Shown here: piece after piece, positions 17,071 to 26,363 of the stretch
Layout: each line of letters starts with the position of its first letter
Numbering within the stretch: position 1 is the stretch's first letter
Assembly (NCBI GenBank): GCA_965262705.1
Contig: OZ253556.1
Location: forward strand, 1,054,001-1,118,000
Source of the DNA: UJ101 sp965262705
GTDB taxonomy: Bacteria; Bacteroidota; Bacteroidia; Flavobacteriales; UJ101
Reading direction: 5' to 3'
Length of the DNA: 64,000 nt
Position numbers and translations under genes: made by a program
The notes under the pieces: model-generated
The model's database searches: none
Seen by the model: the letters and a program-made list of their open reading frames with translations, nothing else
Told to the model about the DNA's origin: nothing

Positions 17071-18375
17071 TTATTGCATAGCTTTCATTACGTTATCTAT
17101 TTTTGTGTAAGTTCCTTTTATAACATTATTTCTATCTAATAAAATATAAGTTGGGAAAGCATTAATGTCATATTTTTCTAAAAATAAACTCCCTCTGTCG
17201 TAAATGTTAATCCACTTTTTCCCCTTAGTTAATTCATTATATTTTTTCTTATACGTATCTGCCCCAAAAGCGATTAGCTCTCCTTTCTTTTTTCTTAGAA
17301 TAGGATATTCTTCTATAATATGGGGATAATCTTTCAGGCAATGAGGGCAGGTGGGCGACCAAAAAAGCACAATTTTATATTTTGCTTTAATGCCATGAAT
17401 AGTTTGCCCGCCAGGTAGTTTCGAATCAGGAAGAACCGCGCCTACTTTAACGGCATCTATTGATTTTATTTTATCTGTCAAAATTGGAGATATTTCACAA
17501 GAATCCTTTTCTAAGTCTTTTATATATTCCTGCGCCAAATTTTTAAAATCATAGTTTTTTAATAAATCCAATAGATAAGTGAGCACTAATTGTCCTCGTT
17601 CGGTATCTTTTCCCACTTGATTCAGCAGTTCATCCAGGTCTTTTTTCATATCCTGAGCAAGGCGATCTCTATCTCTATTTTTATAGATGTAATTACCGAG
17701 TATAAAATAATTTAAAGTGTAATCTTGAAGCAAATTAGTGGACTCCATATATTGACTAGCGCCTGTAATTTTTTGAATAATATCTTTTCGCTCTGCTCTG
17801 GCAGATAATTCATCTCTTATTTTTTCATAACGCGCAATGTCTTTTTTGCCCTTAATATAAAAATTTAGTACTGGATATTTCTTTAAATCACCACGGTTAA
17901 AATAAATATTAGATAATCGTTCTTTCTCGGCAATAGTTGCTTTGTAATAGGGTTCGTTAGTGGAGTATATACTTATAATGTAATCTAATATCCGGTTGAT
18001 ATTTTCTTTATTTTCTATCTTTGTGTAAGATTGAAAAATTTCATTAATGGATTTTTTTTGAAAAACCGGACTTTTCATGGTTAAGATGGTAGCCTTAAAA
18101 TCAATATCTTCTCCATTCGTAAGTAAAAATAAACTATCCTCTGTTTCATCTATATTTAACAATAAAACTCCTTTGAAATTATCGTGCATGATATAAGTGA
18201 AACTCCCGTTGGCATCTGTTCGTACTACTGCAATTTTCTCATAAGTTATCCCTTTTGCTTTACGAATCTCTACTGTTTTATTCGTATAATCTGAAATGGT
18301 ACCCTTAATACGATAAGCTGCAAAAGCCGTATAATAAAAGGATATAAAAAGTGAGAAAAGAATCTTTTTCATCAT
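17071..18375 (-). CDS. Secreted TlpA-like thioredoxin-fold protein (DUF4369-like N-terminus)
   Basis: 434 residues: signal peptide 1-19, a small beta-rich N-terminal domain (IKGTISDYTNKTVEIRKAKG) of the DUF4369 type common in Bacteroidota, a long helical middle, and a C-terminal thioredoxin domain. The redox motif CPHC is at 343-346 in FWSPTCPHCLKDYP, and the cis-Pro loop is AFPTYILLD. It is probably a periplasmic disulfide reductase or isomerase. The upstream terminator at 18411-18441 separates it from the T9SS gene pair, so it is likely transcribed alone. It ends about 30 bp from a Family 1 element. Confidence 0.85.
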   Translation of the reverse strand: MMKKILFSLFISFYYTAFAAYRIKGTISDYTNKTVEIRKAKGITYEKIAVVRTDANGSFTYIMHDNFKGVLLLNIDETEDSLFLLTNGEDIDFKATILTMKSPVFQKKSINEIFQSYTKIENKENINRILDYIISIYSTNEPYYKATIAEKERLSNIYFNRGDLKKYPVLNFYIKGKKDIARYEKIRDELSARAERKDIIQKITGASQYMESTNLLQDYTLNYFILGNYIYKNRDRDRLAQDMKKDLDELLNQVGKDTERGQLVLTYLLDLLKNYDFKNLAQEYIKDLEKDSCEISPILTDKIKSIDAVKVGAVLPDSKLPGGQTIHGIKAKYKIVLFWSPTCPHCLKDYPHIIEEYPILRKKKGELIAFGADTYKKKYNELTKGKKWINIYDRGSLFLEKYDINAFPTYILLDRNNVIKGTYTKIDNVMKAMQ

Positions 18376-18410
18376 TACATGGGTTACAAAAATATTAAGT
18401 AAGCATGATT

Positions 18411-18441
18411 AAAAAAACCTCGATTTTTTCGAGGTTTTTTT
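18411..18441 (-). terminator. Rho-independent terminator
   Basis: AAAAAAACCTCGA-TTTT-TCGAGGTTTTTTT, a perfect hairpin with flanking A and T runs. It lies 35 bp after the stop of the 71-residue gene and closes the T9SS-cargo operon. Confidence 0.9.
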
Positions 18442-18475
18442 AATCATTTATAACTTTTCAATTTAATCTTTTTAA

Positions 18476-18691
18476 TTAGCTACTTTTTTTACGAGTCATA
18501 TATTTTTTAGTATAAATTACGGCAACTCCTATTAAAAAGATGACTAATAAAACGCTGTATTGATCAATAGGTAAAACTATGTCCTCTTCAGAAGTAGGCG
18601 TTGGTGGTCTTTTAGCTTGTAGTAGTGTCTGCAAAAAAAGCAAGCTTAACGCAGCTATATTTTTCATTTTAAAAAATCTATTCATCATCAT
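18476..18691 (-). CDS. Small PID-CTERM-like membrane-anchored protein
   Basis: 71 residues: N-terminal signal sequence (hydrophobic core AALSLLFLQTLLQA), a short Pro/Thr/Glu linker (KRPPTPTSEEDIVL), then PIDQY followed by one membrane segment and a basic end KKYMTRKKSS. This is the plan of the small flavobacterial proteins with a PID-CTERM putative sorting signal. Its ATG overlaps the stop of the upstream T9SS-sorted gene by 4 nt, so the two are coexpressed. The sorting enzyme for PID-CTERM is unknown to me. Family assignment rests on the pattern only. Confidence 0.6.
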   Translation of the reverse strand: MMMNRFFKMKNIAALSLLFLQTLLQAKRPPTPTSEEDIVLPIDQYSVLLVIFLIGVAVIYTKKYMTRKKSS

Positions 18692-20715
18692 TTTATAATT
18701 TTTTTAGTTATTATTTTTCCTTTGCTACTAATTACCTTTACAAGGTAAACCCCTTCATGAGGAATACGGTTTAAAGAATAATTACTTGAAGTATTGACAT
18801 TCTTATCAGAAAAAATAAGCTGCCCTAAAATATTGTAAACATATATTCTTGCCTTTCCGGTTTGTCCTTTGAAAACGATTACATTTTCTCCATCAGAATT
18901 TCTGGCAATGTCTATCCTGGATTTCAAGTTTTCTTCTACTTGTTTTTTATCTACATCTACAGGAACTTTATCATAATAAGCAACAAAGCGGTTTGAATCA
19001 TTATTTGAAGCACTGAAAGAATAGCTGAATTCAGCACCTACACGCATAATTTTATTTTCTTGCTTATCTTCAATAAAAAAATGAGTATAGGGCAAAGCGT
19101 TTTTTTCGGCAATACTAACACTGCCCCCTAATGTATAGTTTTGCCCGGCAATAGTCTTAAGGCCTATTTGCAGCGGCTTTCCTCTATATGTAGACATATT
19201 AAAGCCGTTAATAGATAGCTTTGTACCCTTAAGATTATCCTTTTCATTCAGTAAATACAGTGAAATATCTTCTGATTTTCCATCTCCTGCGACAGCATCT
19301 AACTGTTTATCAACCACATCAACCGCCCAAGGATTAGCACCAAGTGCAACCCTTCCCTTTATAACATCATTTTCTTTTAAAGATAAAGTAAGTTGTTCAA
19401 TGGCTTTTATAGGCGCTTGTCTTGCAGAACGACTCTGCTGAGTGCCAGCTTCCTTTTTTGCTGGGTCATAAATAAACAAATTTTTGTAGTTGAATGTTTT
19501 GCATCTATCATCAAAAACAATAGTTCGGGTTTTAGGATCAGTCGAAGGAAAAGATGAATCAGATAATTTCAAATTAAAAGTGCCAAAAGGTCTCACTAAT
19601 GCGGAAGAACTTGATGACAAACTACTATTAGTTGTAATGCAGTTGGCAGAAGAAAATGAACTACCTGTGCAAGTTATTTTGTTATAATCTACGTTATAAT
19701 TCTCATATAACTGATCTGCCGCCTTAGATTCTGTCCCCGGATTTAATAGCCCCATGATGGCAATTCCATCAACCATAGTAGGAGTTAATCCAGAAGCATT
19801 TAAAACCTCAAATAAATCAATATTTTGCGTATAAGGATTTCCCAATTCATAAAGATTATGCCCCCATTTTTTATCTGTATTAGGGACAATGAAGTCTGAA
19901 ATTTGATCAACATACCTTTCAGGCAAATTTGCAAAAGGGGCCTTTATATAGTAGATAGACTTTTTCCCTTCATCAGTCGTAAAATCTATTTTATTTAAGC
20001 TTGGCTTAAGTTCAACAGAAATATTTCCAAAAAAGGGGGCACCTGAAATTTTGAAATTTTTCTTATTGATATCAGAAAATTTATTACGTGATTTATCCTT
20101 ATATAAGTTCAAGGTATATGATAAATAAGGTTCAAGTAATTCTTTTTCAGCATTTTTTATTTCGTGACCATCATTATCTAAATACCAAGCATAATTAAAA
20201 GAGCGATAATCATTGAAAGCACTAAGAGTATATACCTTAGTTAAATCTTTTGCTTCTATATGCCCCTGGACTTTCTGTTTAATAGATGAATTTTCTAAAG
20301 CATTGATAAGATCCGTACCTTTCGTAAACGGAAAAGAAATAGCCGGAAAAATTTCGGTATCACCTTGAATTTCTAACGCATTCGTCATCATCGTTATTTT
20401 ATTGGTACTACCGGTAGTGCCTTGAGAAATTTGCAATTGCCCATAAGCAGTATCTTCTCCTCCTGCTTTATAATTGAAAATTATATTAGACCCGTCTCCG
20501 CCATTTTCTAACTTATTGTCTAACTTAACATTTCCTTGTGATTCAAGCTTTCCTTTTGCAGTTGCTTTTAAACCACCCTTAGAATATAACAATGTACCAG
20601 GGCTAACATAAACAAGACCGTTATCTCCAATATGCATTGGATTAGTTGTACTAGATTGCGCATGATTTTTAATGCCTAAACTTAAGGCAAATGCAAATAA
20701 TAAAATATTCTTCAT
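18688..20715 (-). CDS. T9SS type A sorting-domain secreted protein
   Basis: 675 residues with a signal peptide (1-19). The final ~75 residues form a typical type A C-terminal domain: RIYVYNILGQLIFSDKN, YSLNRIPHEGVYLVKV and the terminal KIITKKIIK. Such domains direct the protein across the outer membrane by the type IX system, followed by cleavage and often surface attachment. The body is beta-rich and begins with MHIGDNGLVYVSPGTLLYS, a stretch common in flavobacterial surface proteins with an adhesin-like repeat body. No catalytic motif was seen, so a surface or adhesin role is more likely than an enzyme. First gene of a two-gene operon. Confidence 0.85.
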   Translation of the reverse strand: MKNILLFAFALSLGIKNHAQSSTTNPMHIGDNGLVYVSPGTLLYSKGGLKATAKGKLESQGNVKLDNKLENGGDGSNIIFNYKAGGEDTAYGQLQISQGTTGSTNKITMMTNALEIQGDTEIFPAISFPFTKGTDLINALENSSIKQKVQGHIEAKDLTKVYTLSAFNDYRSFNYAWYLDNDGHEIKNAEKELLEPYLSYTLNLYKDKSRNKFSDINKKNFKISGAPFFGNISVELKPSLNKIDFTTDEGKKSIYYIKAPFANLPERYVDQISDFIVPNTDKKWGHNLYELGNPYTQNIDLFEVLNASGLTPTMVDGIAIMGLLNPGTESKAADQLYENYNVDYNKITCTGSSFSSANCITTNSSLSSSSSALVRPFGTFNLKLSDSSFPSTDPKTRTIVFDDRCKTFNYKNLFIYDPAKKEAGTQQSRSARQAPIKAIEQLTLSLKENDVIKGRVALGANPWAVDVVDKQLDAVAGDGKSEDISLYLLNEKDNLKGTKLSINGFNMSTYRGKPLQIGLKTIAGQNYTLGGSVSIAEKNALPYTHFFIEDKQENKIMRVGAEFSYSFSASNNDSNRFVAYYDKVPVDVDKKQVEENLKSRIDIARNSDGENVIVFKGQTGKARIYVYNILGQLIFSDKNVNTSSNYSLNRIPHEGVYLVKVISSKGKIITKKIIK

Positions 20716-20768
20716 AATTCTAATTTTTTTAATTAAAATACAAGTGCAAAGGTAAATAATTATTTTGT

Positions 20769-22028
20769 TTAAAAAAAGGAAAATTCATTTTTTTTAATAT
20801 TTTTTTTTGATTTAGCTTTAATCAGGTTAAGCGTTTTCATCTTTTTTTCAATGTCTTCTATAGAAATATTCAATGTTCCTTTATATTCGTCAACATGAAA
20901 CATATAATCTTTAAAAATTGCCTCACATAAAGAGCGGAGCCCGCGAGCACCCAATTTTAATTCAAGCGTATAATCAACTATCGCTTCTAATGCTTCTTGT
21001 TCAATGGTTAATTGCACTTTATCTAACGCAAAAAGTTCCGTATATTGCTTTATCAAAGCGTTTTTAGGCTCTGTTAATATACGTAGCAAAACCTCTTTAT
21101 CTAATGGATCTAAGTAAGTAACCACGGGGAGGCGGCCTATAAGTTCAGGAATCAACCCAAAGGCACGTAAATCCTGTGCATTGACATATTTTAACAGATG
21201 TGTTTTATCAATGCTTTCTTTGCGAGAAGTGCCATAACCGATAATGGAAGTGTTAAGTCGTGAACTAATTTTATTTTGAATGCCGACAAAAGCCCCTCCT
21301 GTAATGAATAAAATATTAGTAGTATCCAATTGAATATATTTCTGATCAGGATGTTTTCTGCCTCCTTGCGGGGGCACATTTACAACAGAGCCTTCCAAAA
21401 TCTTTAACAATGCCTGCTGCACCCCTTCTCCGCTCACATCGCGGGTAATGGAAGGGTTATCTCCTTTACGAGCCACTTTATCTATTTCGTCTATAAAAAT
21501 TATTCCCATTTCTGCCCGCTCAACTTCATAATCAGCATCTTGTAATAAGCGAGACAAAATACTTTCTACATCTTCTCCTACGTAACCCGCTTGTGTTAAT
21601 ACTGTGGCATCTACTATAGTAAACGGAACGTTTAACAGGCGGGCAATGGTTTTTGCCAAAAGTGTTTTGCCGGTTCCCGTTTCGCCTATGATGGTCACAT
21701 TTGATTTTTGAATCTCTGTTGCAGACTGGCTGTCTTTTTTTCTGTTTAAAATTCGCTTATAATGATTATAAACCGCTACAGATAAAGTTTTCTTTGCTTC
21801 GTCCTGCCCGATAACATATTCATCTAAAAATGATTTTATTTCCCGAGGAAGTCCTATCCTTAATCCCTTCTCTAAAACCTCTTGCTTTTTATCTTTAAGT
21901 TCATGGTCCACAATTTTTAATGCCTGCTTTACACATTGGTCGCAAATATAGCCTTCCAAGCCTGCAATTAATAAATTAACTTCACTTTCATTTTTTCCAC
22001 AAAAAGAACATTTTTTTTGTTCGGACAT
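20769..22028 (-). CDS. clpX: ATP-dependent Clp protease ATP-binding subunit ClpX
   Basis: 419 residues. N-terminal zinc-binding domain with Cys at 7, 10, 29 and 32; AAA+ module with Walker A GETGTGKT near 115 and Walker B IIFIDEIDKVA; the RYT-type pore and IGF-type regions fall in the expected places. It unfolds tagged substrates and feeds them into ClpP. clpP is not adjacent here, unlike in many bacteria. The C-terminus is slightly extended by a Lys/Asn-rich tail. A Family 1 element begins about 45 bp upstream of the start, so the promoter must be short or lie in the element. Confidence 0.97.
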   Translation of the reverse strand: MSEQKKCSFCGKNESEVNLLIAGLEGYICDQCVKQALKIVDHELKDKKQEVLEKGLRIGLPREIKSFLDEYVIGQDEAKKTLSVAVYNHYKRILNRKKDSQSATEIQKSNVTIIGETGTGKTLLAKTIARLLNVPFTIVDATVLTQAGYVGEDVESILSRLLQDADYEVERAEMGIIFIDEIDKVARKGDNPSITRDVSGEGVQQALLKILEGSVVNVPPQGGRKHPDQKYIQLDTTNILFITGGAFVGIQNKISSRLNTSIIGYGTSRKESIDKTHLLKYVNAQDLRAFGLIPELIGRLPVVTYLDPLDKEVLLRILTEPKNALIKQYTELFALDKVQLTIEQEALEAIVDYTLELKLGARGLRSLCEAIFKDYMFHVDEYKGTLNISIEDIEKKMKTLNLIKAKSKKNIKKNEFSFF

Positions 22029-22070
22029 TTACTATAAAATTTTCTGCAAAGGTATAAAAAAGTAGTGGAT

Positions 22071-22258
22071 GAGACCGTTGCAAAAAGCACTCTAACAAAA
22101 AAATGCTTGTATTGAGCCTGTCGAAATGTAACGCCCGATAAAAATTAAACCCCGGATCAACCTTTTGGGTGTGGAGGATTTTAATTTTTTGAGAAAGAAG
22201 CCGTTTGAAGTTAGATGCTTTCTTTTTCATACTTTTTTATGTATTCTGCAACGGTCTC
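22071..22258 (-). mobile_element. Family 1 TIR element, full copy (188 bp)
   Basis: Perfect ends GAGACCGTTGCA and TGCAACGGTCTC. The flanks AGTGGAT and ATTCACT are inverted rather than direct, so no target duplication is visible. It lies between clpX and tadA. Confidence 0.85.
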
Positions 22259-22287
22259 ATTCACTATAATTAGCGATGCTCTATCAA

Positions 22288-22734
22288 TTATGATGTAAGT
22301 CGTTTATTTTTAAAAAAATCTATGATTAACCGGCTGCATTCTTTTGAAAGTATTCCTGAACAAACCTCTGTTTTAGGATGTAGTGAGAGTTGGTGTGTGG
22401 TATATCCTCTTTTTTCATCTCTTGCCCCGTAAACTACACGACCTATTTGTGTCCAATATATTGCTCCTGCACACATAACACAGGGTTCTAAAGTAATATA
22501 TAGCGTGCATCCTTTCAAATATTTTCCTCCGAGATAGGTACTTGCAGCAGTGATACACTGCATTTCAGCATGCGCGGTTACATCTGTTAATCGTTCTGTC
22601 ATATTGTGCCCTTTGGCAATAATTTTATTTCCGATAGTAATAACGCCACCTACGGGAACTTCATTTTCTTCAAAGGCTATTCTCGCTTCTTTTAAAGCCA
22701 TTTTCATAAAATAATCATCGGTAAAAATATCCAT
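22288..22734 (-). CDS. tadA: Nucleoside deaminase, probable tRNA adenosine(34) deaminase
   Basis: 148 residues, the length of TadA. The zinc and proton-shuttle motif HAE is at 55-57 (VTAHAEMQCI) and the second motif PCVMC at 84-88. TadA converts A34 to inosine in tRNA-Arg(ACG), essential for reading CGU/C/A codons. The GGV and NMTERLTD substrate-loop region also fits. A guanine or cytosine deaminase of the same fold is a less likely alternative. The C-terminal FKNKRLTS is short. No operon partners; Family 1 elements lie on both sides. Confidence 0.85.
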   Translation of the reverse strand: MDIFTDDYFMKMALKEARIAFEENEVPVGGVITIGNKIIAKGHNMTERLTDVTAHAEMQCITAASTYLGGKYLKGCTLYITLEPCVMCAGAIYWTQIGRVVYGARDEKRGYTTHQLSLHPKTEVCSGILSKECSRLIIDFFKNKRLTS

Positions 22735-22873
22735 TTCTTTATCGGGTTCAATAGAATTCGTGCATAAGGAAGTTCATATAGCAAAATTACAACTTTTATA
22801 ACTATCCTTATCATTGAACTCCTGCTGATCAAGACCTTTAATTGAATATCCCAAGCGAGCAGCAAATAAATAT

Positions 22874-23082
22874 GAGACCGTTGCAGAATACATAAAAAAG
22901 TATGAAAAAGAAAGCATCTAACTTCAAACGGCTTCCTTCTCAAGGCTTCGACAGGCTCAGCTACCAAGAGTTAAATCCTCACAACCCAAAGGTTGATCCG
23001 GGGTTTAATTTTTATCGGGCGTTACATTTCGACAGGCTCAATACAAGCATTTTTTTGTTAGCGTGCTTTTTGCAACGGTCTC
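22874..23082 (+). mobile_element. Family 1 TIR element (209 bp, REP-containing variant)
   Basis: Perfect ends GAGACCGTTGCA and TGCAACGGTCTC, opposite in orientation to the copy at 22071-22258. The interior includes CTTCGACAGGCTCAGCTACC and TTTCGACAGGCTCAATAC. Flanks ATAT on both sides may be a target duplication. The 62-codon plus-strand frame MKKKASNFKRLPSQ is the same one seen in other copies. Confidence 0.85.
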
Positions 23083-23181
23083 ATATTTAAAAAAAGTATG
23101 CCGCTGATTTTTAAATATATTTGCGGTTAGTATCTTTATGAGAACTTTAAAAAGGTCTCTTTACGTTTAATTATTAGATAT

Positions 23182-24486
23182 ATGAAAAAAAATTTAGTAG
23201 CAGAATTGCAATGGAGAGGAATGATTCATAATCTTATACCCGGAACAGAGAAACAATTAAACAACAAAATAACTTCAGCTTATATTGGTTTTGATCCTAC
23301 GGCTGATTCATTGCATATAGGAAGTCTGGTCCCCATTATTTTACTGATTCATCTTAAAAAAGCGGGGCATAAACCGTATGCCTTGCTGGGCGGGGCTACT
23401 GGAATGATTGGCGATCCTTCGGGGAAATCGGCAGAACGGAACCTATTAGATGAAGAAACTTTACATAAAAATGTTATAGGGATTAAATCTGTGCTTTCCA
23501 AATTTCTTGACTTTGACTCTACGGAAGAAAATGCGCCGGTTTTACTTAATAATTATGAATGGATGAAAAATTTTTCATTTATCGATTTTGTCAGAGAGAT
23601 AGGAAAGCATCTTACAGTGAATTATATGATGGCAAAAGATTCTATCAAAAAAAGGTTAACCCCCTCAACGGATACAGGGATGAGTTTTACAGAATTTACC
23701 TATCAATTGATACAAGGATACGATTTTTATTATTTGTACCGAACACACAACTGTCTATTACAAATGGGGGGGTCTGATCAATGGGGCAATATTACAACAG
23801 GCGCCGAACTGATACGCCGAATCGTAGGGAAAAACGCAAAGGCTTATGCTTTAACCTGCCCTTTAATTACTAAGGCAGATGGTACTAAATTTGGGAAAAC
23901 AGAAAGTGGAAATATTTGGTTGACTAAAGATAGAACTTCTGTGTATAAATTTTATCAATTTTGGCTTAATATTTCGGATGAGGATATTAAAAAATTTATT
24001 AAAATTTACACCTTTCTAACTAAAGAAGAAATCGTTTCACTAACTAAGATACATGATGAAAGTCCACATTTACGTATTTTACAAAAACGACTAGCGGAAG
24101 AGGTAACCCGATTAGTTCATGGGCAATATGCCTTAGAGCAGGTAAAAAAATCTACGAATATCTTGTTTGGAAAATCAACCAACGCAACATTGAAAAGTTT
24201 AGATAATGACTCTTTTTTATCTATTTTTGAAGGGGTGCCTCAAGCGGAAGTCTCTTTATCAGAAATAGAAAACGGAATAGAAATTATGGATGCATTATCG
24301 GTTAAAACACATTTTTTAAAATCGAAAGGGGAAGCCCGTCGGGAGCTAAAGCAAAATGCTATTTCCGTTAACAAACAAAAGGTGAATGAATCATTTATTT
24401 TGAACTCCGAATCCTTAATTAATCATACATTTATTTTATTACAAAAGGGGAAGAAAAATTATTTTATAATAAGAGCGATTAAATAA
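23182..24486 (+). CDS. tyrS: Tyrosyl-tRNA synthetase
   Basis: 434 residues. Class I signature HIGS at 45-48 in ADSLHIGSLVP, catalytic KFGKTESG near 235, and the GFDPT and QGYDFYYL tyrosine-pocket segments. The C-terminal ~80 residues carry an S4 RNA-binding domain (FLKSKGEARRELKQNAISVNK). All expected parts are present at normal length. Upstream a TATATTTG box at 23117-23124 is a candidate -7 element. It stands alone and converges with fabI. Confidence 0.97.
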   Translation: MKKNLVAELQWRGMIHNLIPGTEKQLNNKITSAYIGFDPTADSLHIGSLVPIILLIHLKKAGHKPYALLGGATGMIGDPSGKSAERNLLDEETLHKNVIGIKSVLSKFLDFDSTEENAPVLLNNYEWMKNFSFIDFVREIGKHLTVNYMMAKDSIKKRLTPSTDTGMSFTEFTYQLIQGYDFYYLYRTHNCLLQMGGSDQWGNITTGAELIRRIVGKNAKAYALTCPLITKADGTKFGKTESGNIWLTKDRTSVYKFYQFWLNISDEDIKKFIKIYTFLTKEEIVSLTKIHDESPHLRILQKRLAEEVTRLVHGQYALEQVKKSTNILFGKSTNATLKSLDNDSFLSIFEGVPQAEVSLSEIENGIEIMDALSVKTHFLKSKGEARRELKQNAISVNKQKVNESFILNSESLINHTFILLQKGKKNYFIIRAIK

Positions 24487-24508
24487 TAAAAGAGACCGTA
24501 TAAAAATT

Positions 24509-25324
24509 TTACTCTCCGCTAAAAGTATCCATCAAGGATTGGCTAATGCCCACAGAAGAAAAACCGCCATCGTGAAAAAGATTTTGCAGGGTTACTTTTT
24601 TTGTAAAGTCAGAAAACATCATAACAATATATTCTGCGCAATCTTCTGCTGAAGCGTTGCCAAGAGGCGACATTTTATCAGCAATAGATAAAAAACTTCC
24701 AAACCCTTTTATCCCCTTTCCGGCAGTTGTTGAAGTAGGTGATTGTGAAATGGTATTTACCCTAACGCCTCGTTCTACGCCCCAATGATAGCCAAAACTT
24801 CGTGCAACTGATTCTAAATATGCTTTATTATCTGCCATATCATTATAATCAGGAAAAACCCGCTGTGCTGCGATATAGCTCAATGCTAAAATTGAGCCGT
24901 TACGGTTAATTGCATCTAAGTCCCACGCGGCCTTCATTACCTTATGAAAAGAAACTGCAGATATATCCCAGCCTTTCTCTAGCCAATTGTAGTCTAAATT
25001 GGTATAGTGTTTCCCTTTACGAACGTTGACAGACATCCCTACTGAATGCAACACAAAATCTAACTTCCCTCCCACTTTTTCTTGTGCTTCTTCAAATAAT
25101 TTTTTTAAATCATCTAAAGAGGTAGCATCTGCCGGTATAACCGGTGAATTTATTTTTTGGGCTAATTGATCAATTACGCCCATCCGTATAGCTATTGGGG
25201 CATTAGTTAAAACAATTTCAGCTCCTTCATCTGCTGCTTTTTCTGCTGCTTTCCAGGCAATAGAATTTTTATCTAACGCTCCAAAAATAATTCCTTTTTT
25301 CCCTTTTAATATACCGTATCTCAT
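24509..25324 (-). CDS. fabI: Enoyl-[acyl-carrier-protein] reductase (NADH)
   Basis: 271 residues, short-chain dehydrogenase fold. N-terminal GKKGIIFGALDKNSIAW nucleotide-binding loop, and the catalytic Tyr-(6)-Lys pair in DYNDMADNKAYLES, the spacing typical of FabI. SQSPTSTTAGKGIKGF is the substrate-loop region. It reduces the trans-2-enoyl-ACP in the last step of fatty acid elongation. It converges with tyrS; its upstream region abuts two Family 1 elements, and a TAACATAG-type box lies at about 25355. Confidence 0.95.
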   Translation of the reverse strand: MRYGILKGKKGIIFGALDKNSIAWKAAEKAADEGAEIVLTNAPIAIRMGVIDQLAQKINSPVIPADATSLDDLKKLFEEAQEKVGGKLDFVLHSVGMSVNVRKGKHYTNLDYNWLEKGWDISAVSFHKVMKAAWDLDAINRNGSILALSYIAAQRVFPDYNDMADNKAYLESVARSFGYHWGVERGVRVNTISQSPTSTTAGKGIKGFGSFLSIADKMSPLGNASAEDCAEYIVMMFSDFTKKVTLQNLFHDGGFSSVGISQSLMDTFSGE

Positions 25325-25367
25325 AAAACTGTTAATTCTTATATTTAATTAAATCTATGTTAGTTAT

Positions 25368-25512
25368 GAGACCGTTGAAAAATATATAAAAAAGGATGAA
25401 AAAGAAAGCATTTAGTTTCAAACTTCTTCCTTAGTTCGACAAGTGGTTACTGAGCCTGTCGAAGTACTCAATACAAGCATTTTTTTGCTAAAGTGCTTTT
25501 TGCAACGGTCTC
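25368..25512 (+). mobile_element. Family 1 TIR element (145 bp, short variant)
   Basis: Ends GAGACCGTTGAA and TGCAACGGTCTC, flanked by GTTAT (25363-25367) and GTTAT (25513-25517): a 5-bp target duplication with the same sequence as that of the 16855 copy. The interior lacks the central block but keeps a GAGCCTGTCGAAGTACTC REP piece. Confidence 0.85.
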
Positions 25513-25544
25513 GTTATTTAAACTACGAAAATAAAGCTTTATTT

Positions 25545-25709
25545 AAGACCGTTGCAGAACACATAAAAAAGCATGAAAAAGAAAGCATCTAACTTCAAAC
25601 GGCTTCCTTCTCAAAAAATTAAAATCATCACAAACAAAAGGTTGCTCCGGCGTTTAATTTTTATCGGGCGTTGCATTTTTTTTTAGCGTGCTTTTTGCAT
25701 CGGTCTTTG
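25545..25709 (+). mobile_element. Family 1 TIR element (165 bp) truncating a restriction-enzyme gene
   Basis: Left end AAGACCGTTGCA, right end TGCATCGGTCTT. The right end is followed at once by an open coding frame without its own start (see next feature). Confidence 0.75.
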
Positions 25710-26267
25710 TTTTTACTTCCTATAAAAAATGGTGAATACGCGATTGTTAAAGGAGAGGAGTATATTGGTATTCCTGAAATTAGTGATAGTGTAAAAATAT
25801 ATCCTTATAAATTAAACTTTCATCTGGATACTTCTTCGGTTGGAGACTCTAAAATGCAACACCTTGATTTTGCGTATGCGGTTAGTATTATCAGAACTTT
25901 TATAGAAGATGATACGTTAGTATTAACGATTAGAGGAAGAAAATATACCCCTGAATTTTCTTTCAAAGTAGGAAATCAAAAAATAGAACAAAAGGGTGTG
26001 CAGACAGAAGTAGATGCAGGATATGAGGGAAAGAGCCAAGTTGTATTGATAGAGGCTAAGAATAGTAAAACCGATAACGTCATTATTAGACAACGATATT
26101 ACCCGTTTAGGCAATGGTCTCATCATACTCAAAAGAAAGTAAAAACATTATTTTTTGAAAAAAGAGGGGACAATTATCTCTTGTGGCAATTTGATTTTAC
26201 AGATATTAACGATTATAATAGTATCGTATTGAAAAAAAGTTGTAAATATGAAATTATTGAAAAGTAA
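25710..26267 (+). pseudogene. 5'-truncated PD-(D/E)XK-type restriction endonuclease remnant
   Basis: The open frame runs to TAA at 26265. Any start would lie inside the preceding Family 1 element, so the natural N-terminus is lost. The pattern EVDAGYEGKSQVVLIEAKN gives the D...ExK active site of PD-(D/E)XK nucleases, and IRQRYYPFRQW follows. Residue patterns match the decayed gene at 51.15 kb (MEIDLTMEFNGRVTLFEGKN, then VYQLFHPFLYY), so the two are members of one family. The frame of ~185 codons has no internal stop, so truncation is recent or the domain is still kept. There is no methyltransferase next to it. Confidence 0.6.
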
Positions 26268-26363
26268 TTACTTTTGCCGAGGTTAAATTATCAAGTCATT
26301 TTTAGAGGGGTAATTTATAGAACCCGTTATTTAACAAAGATCAAAATTATATTTTTCTTATCC

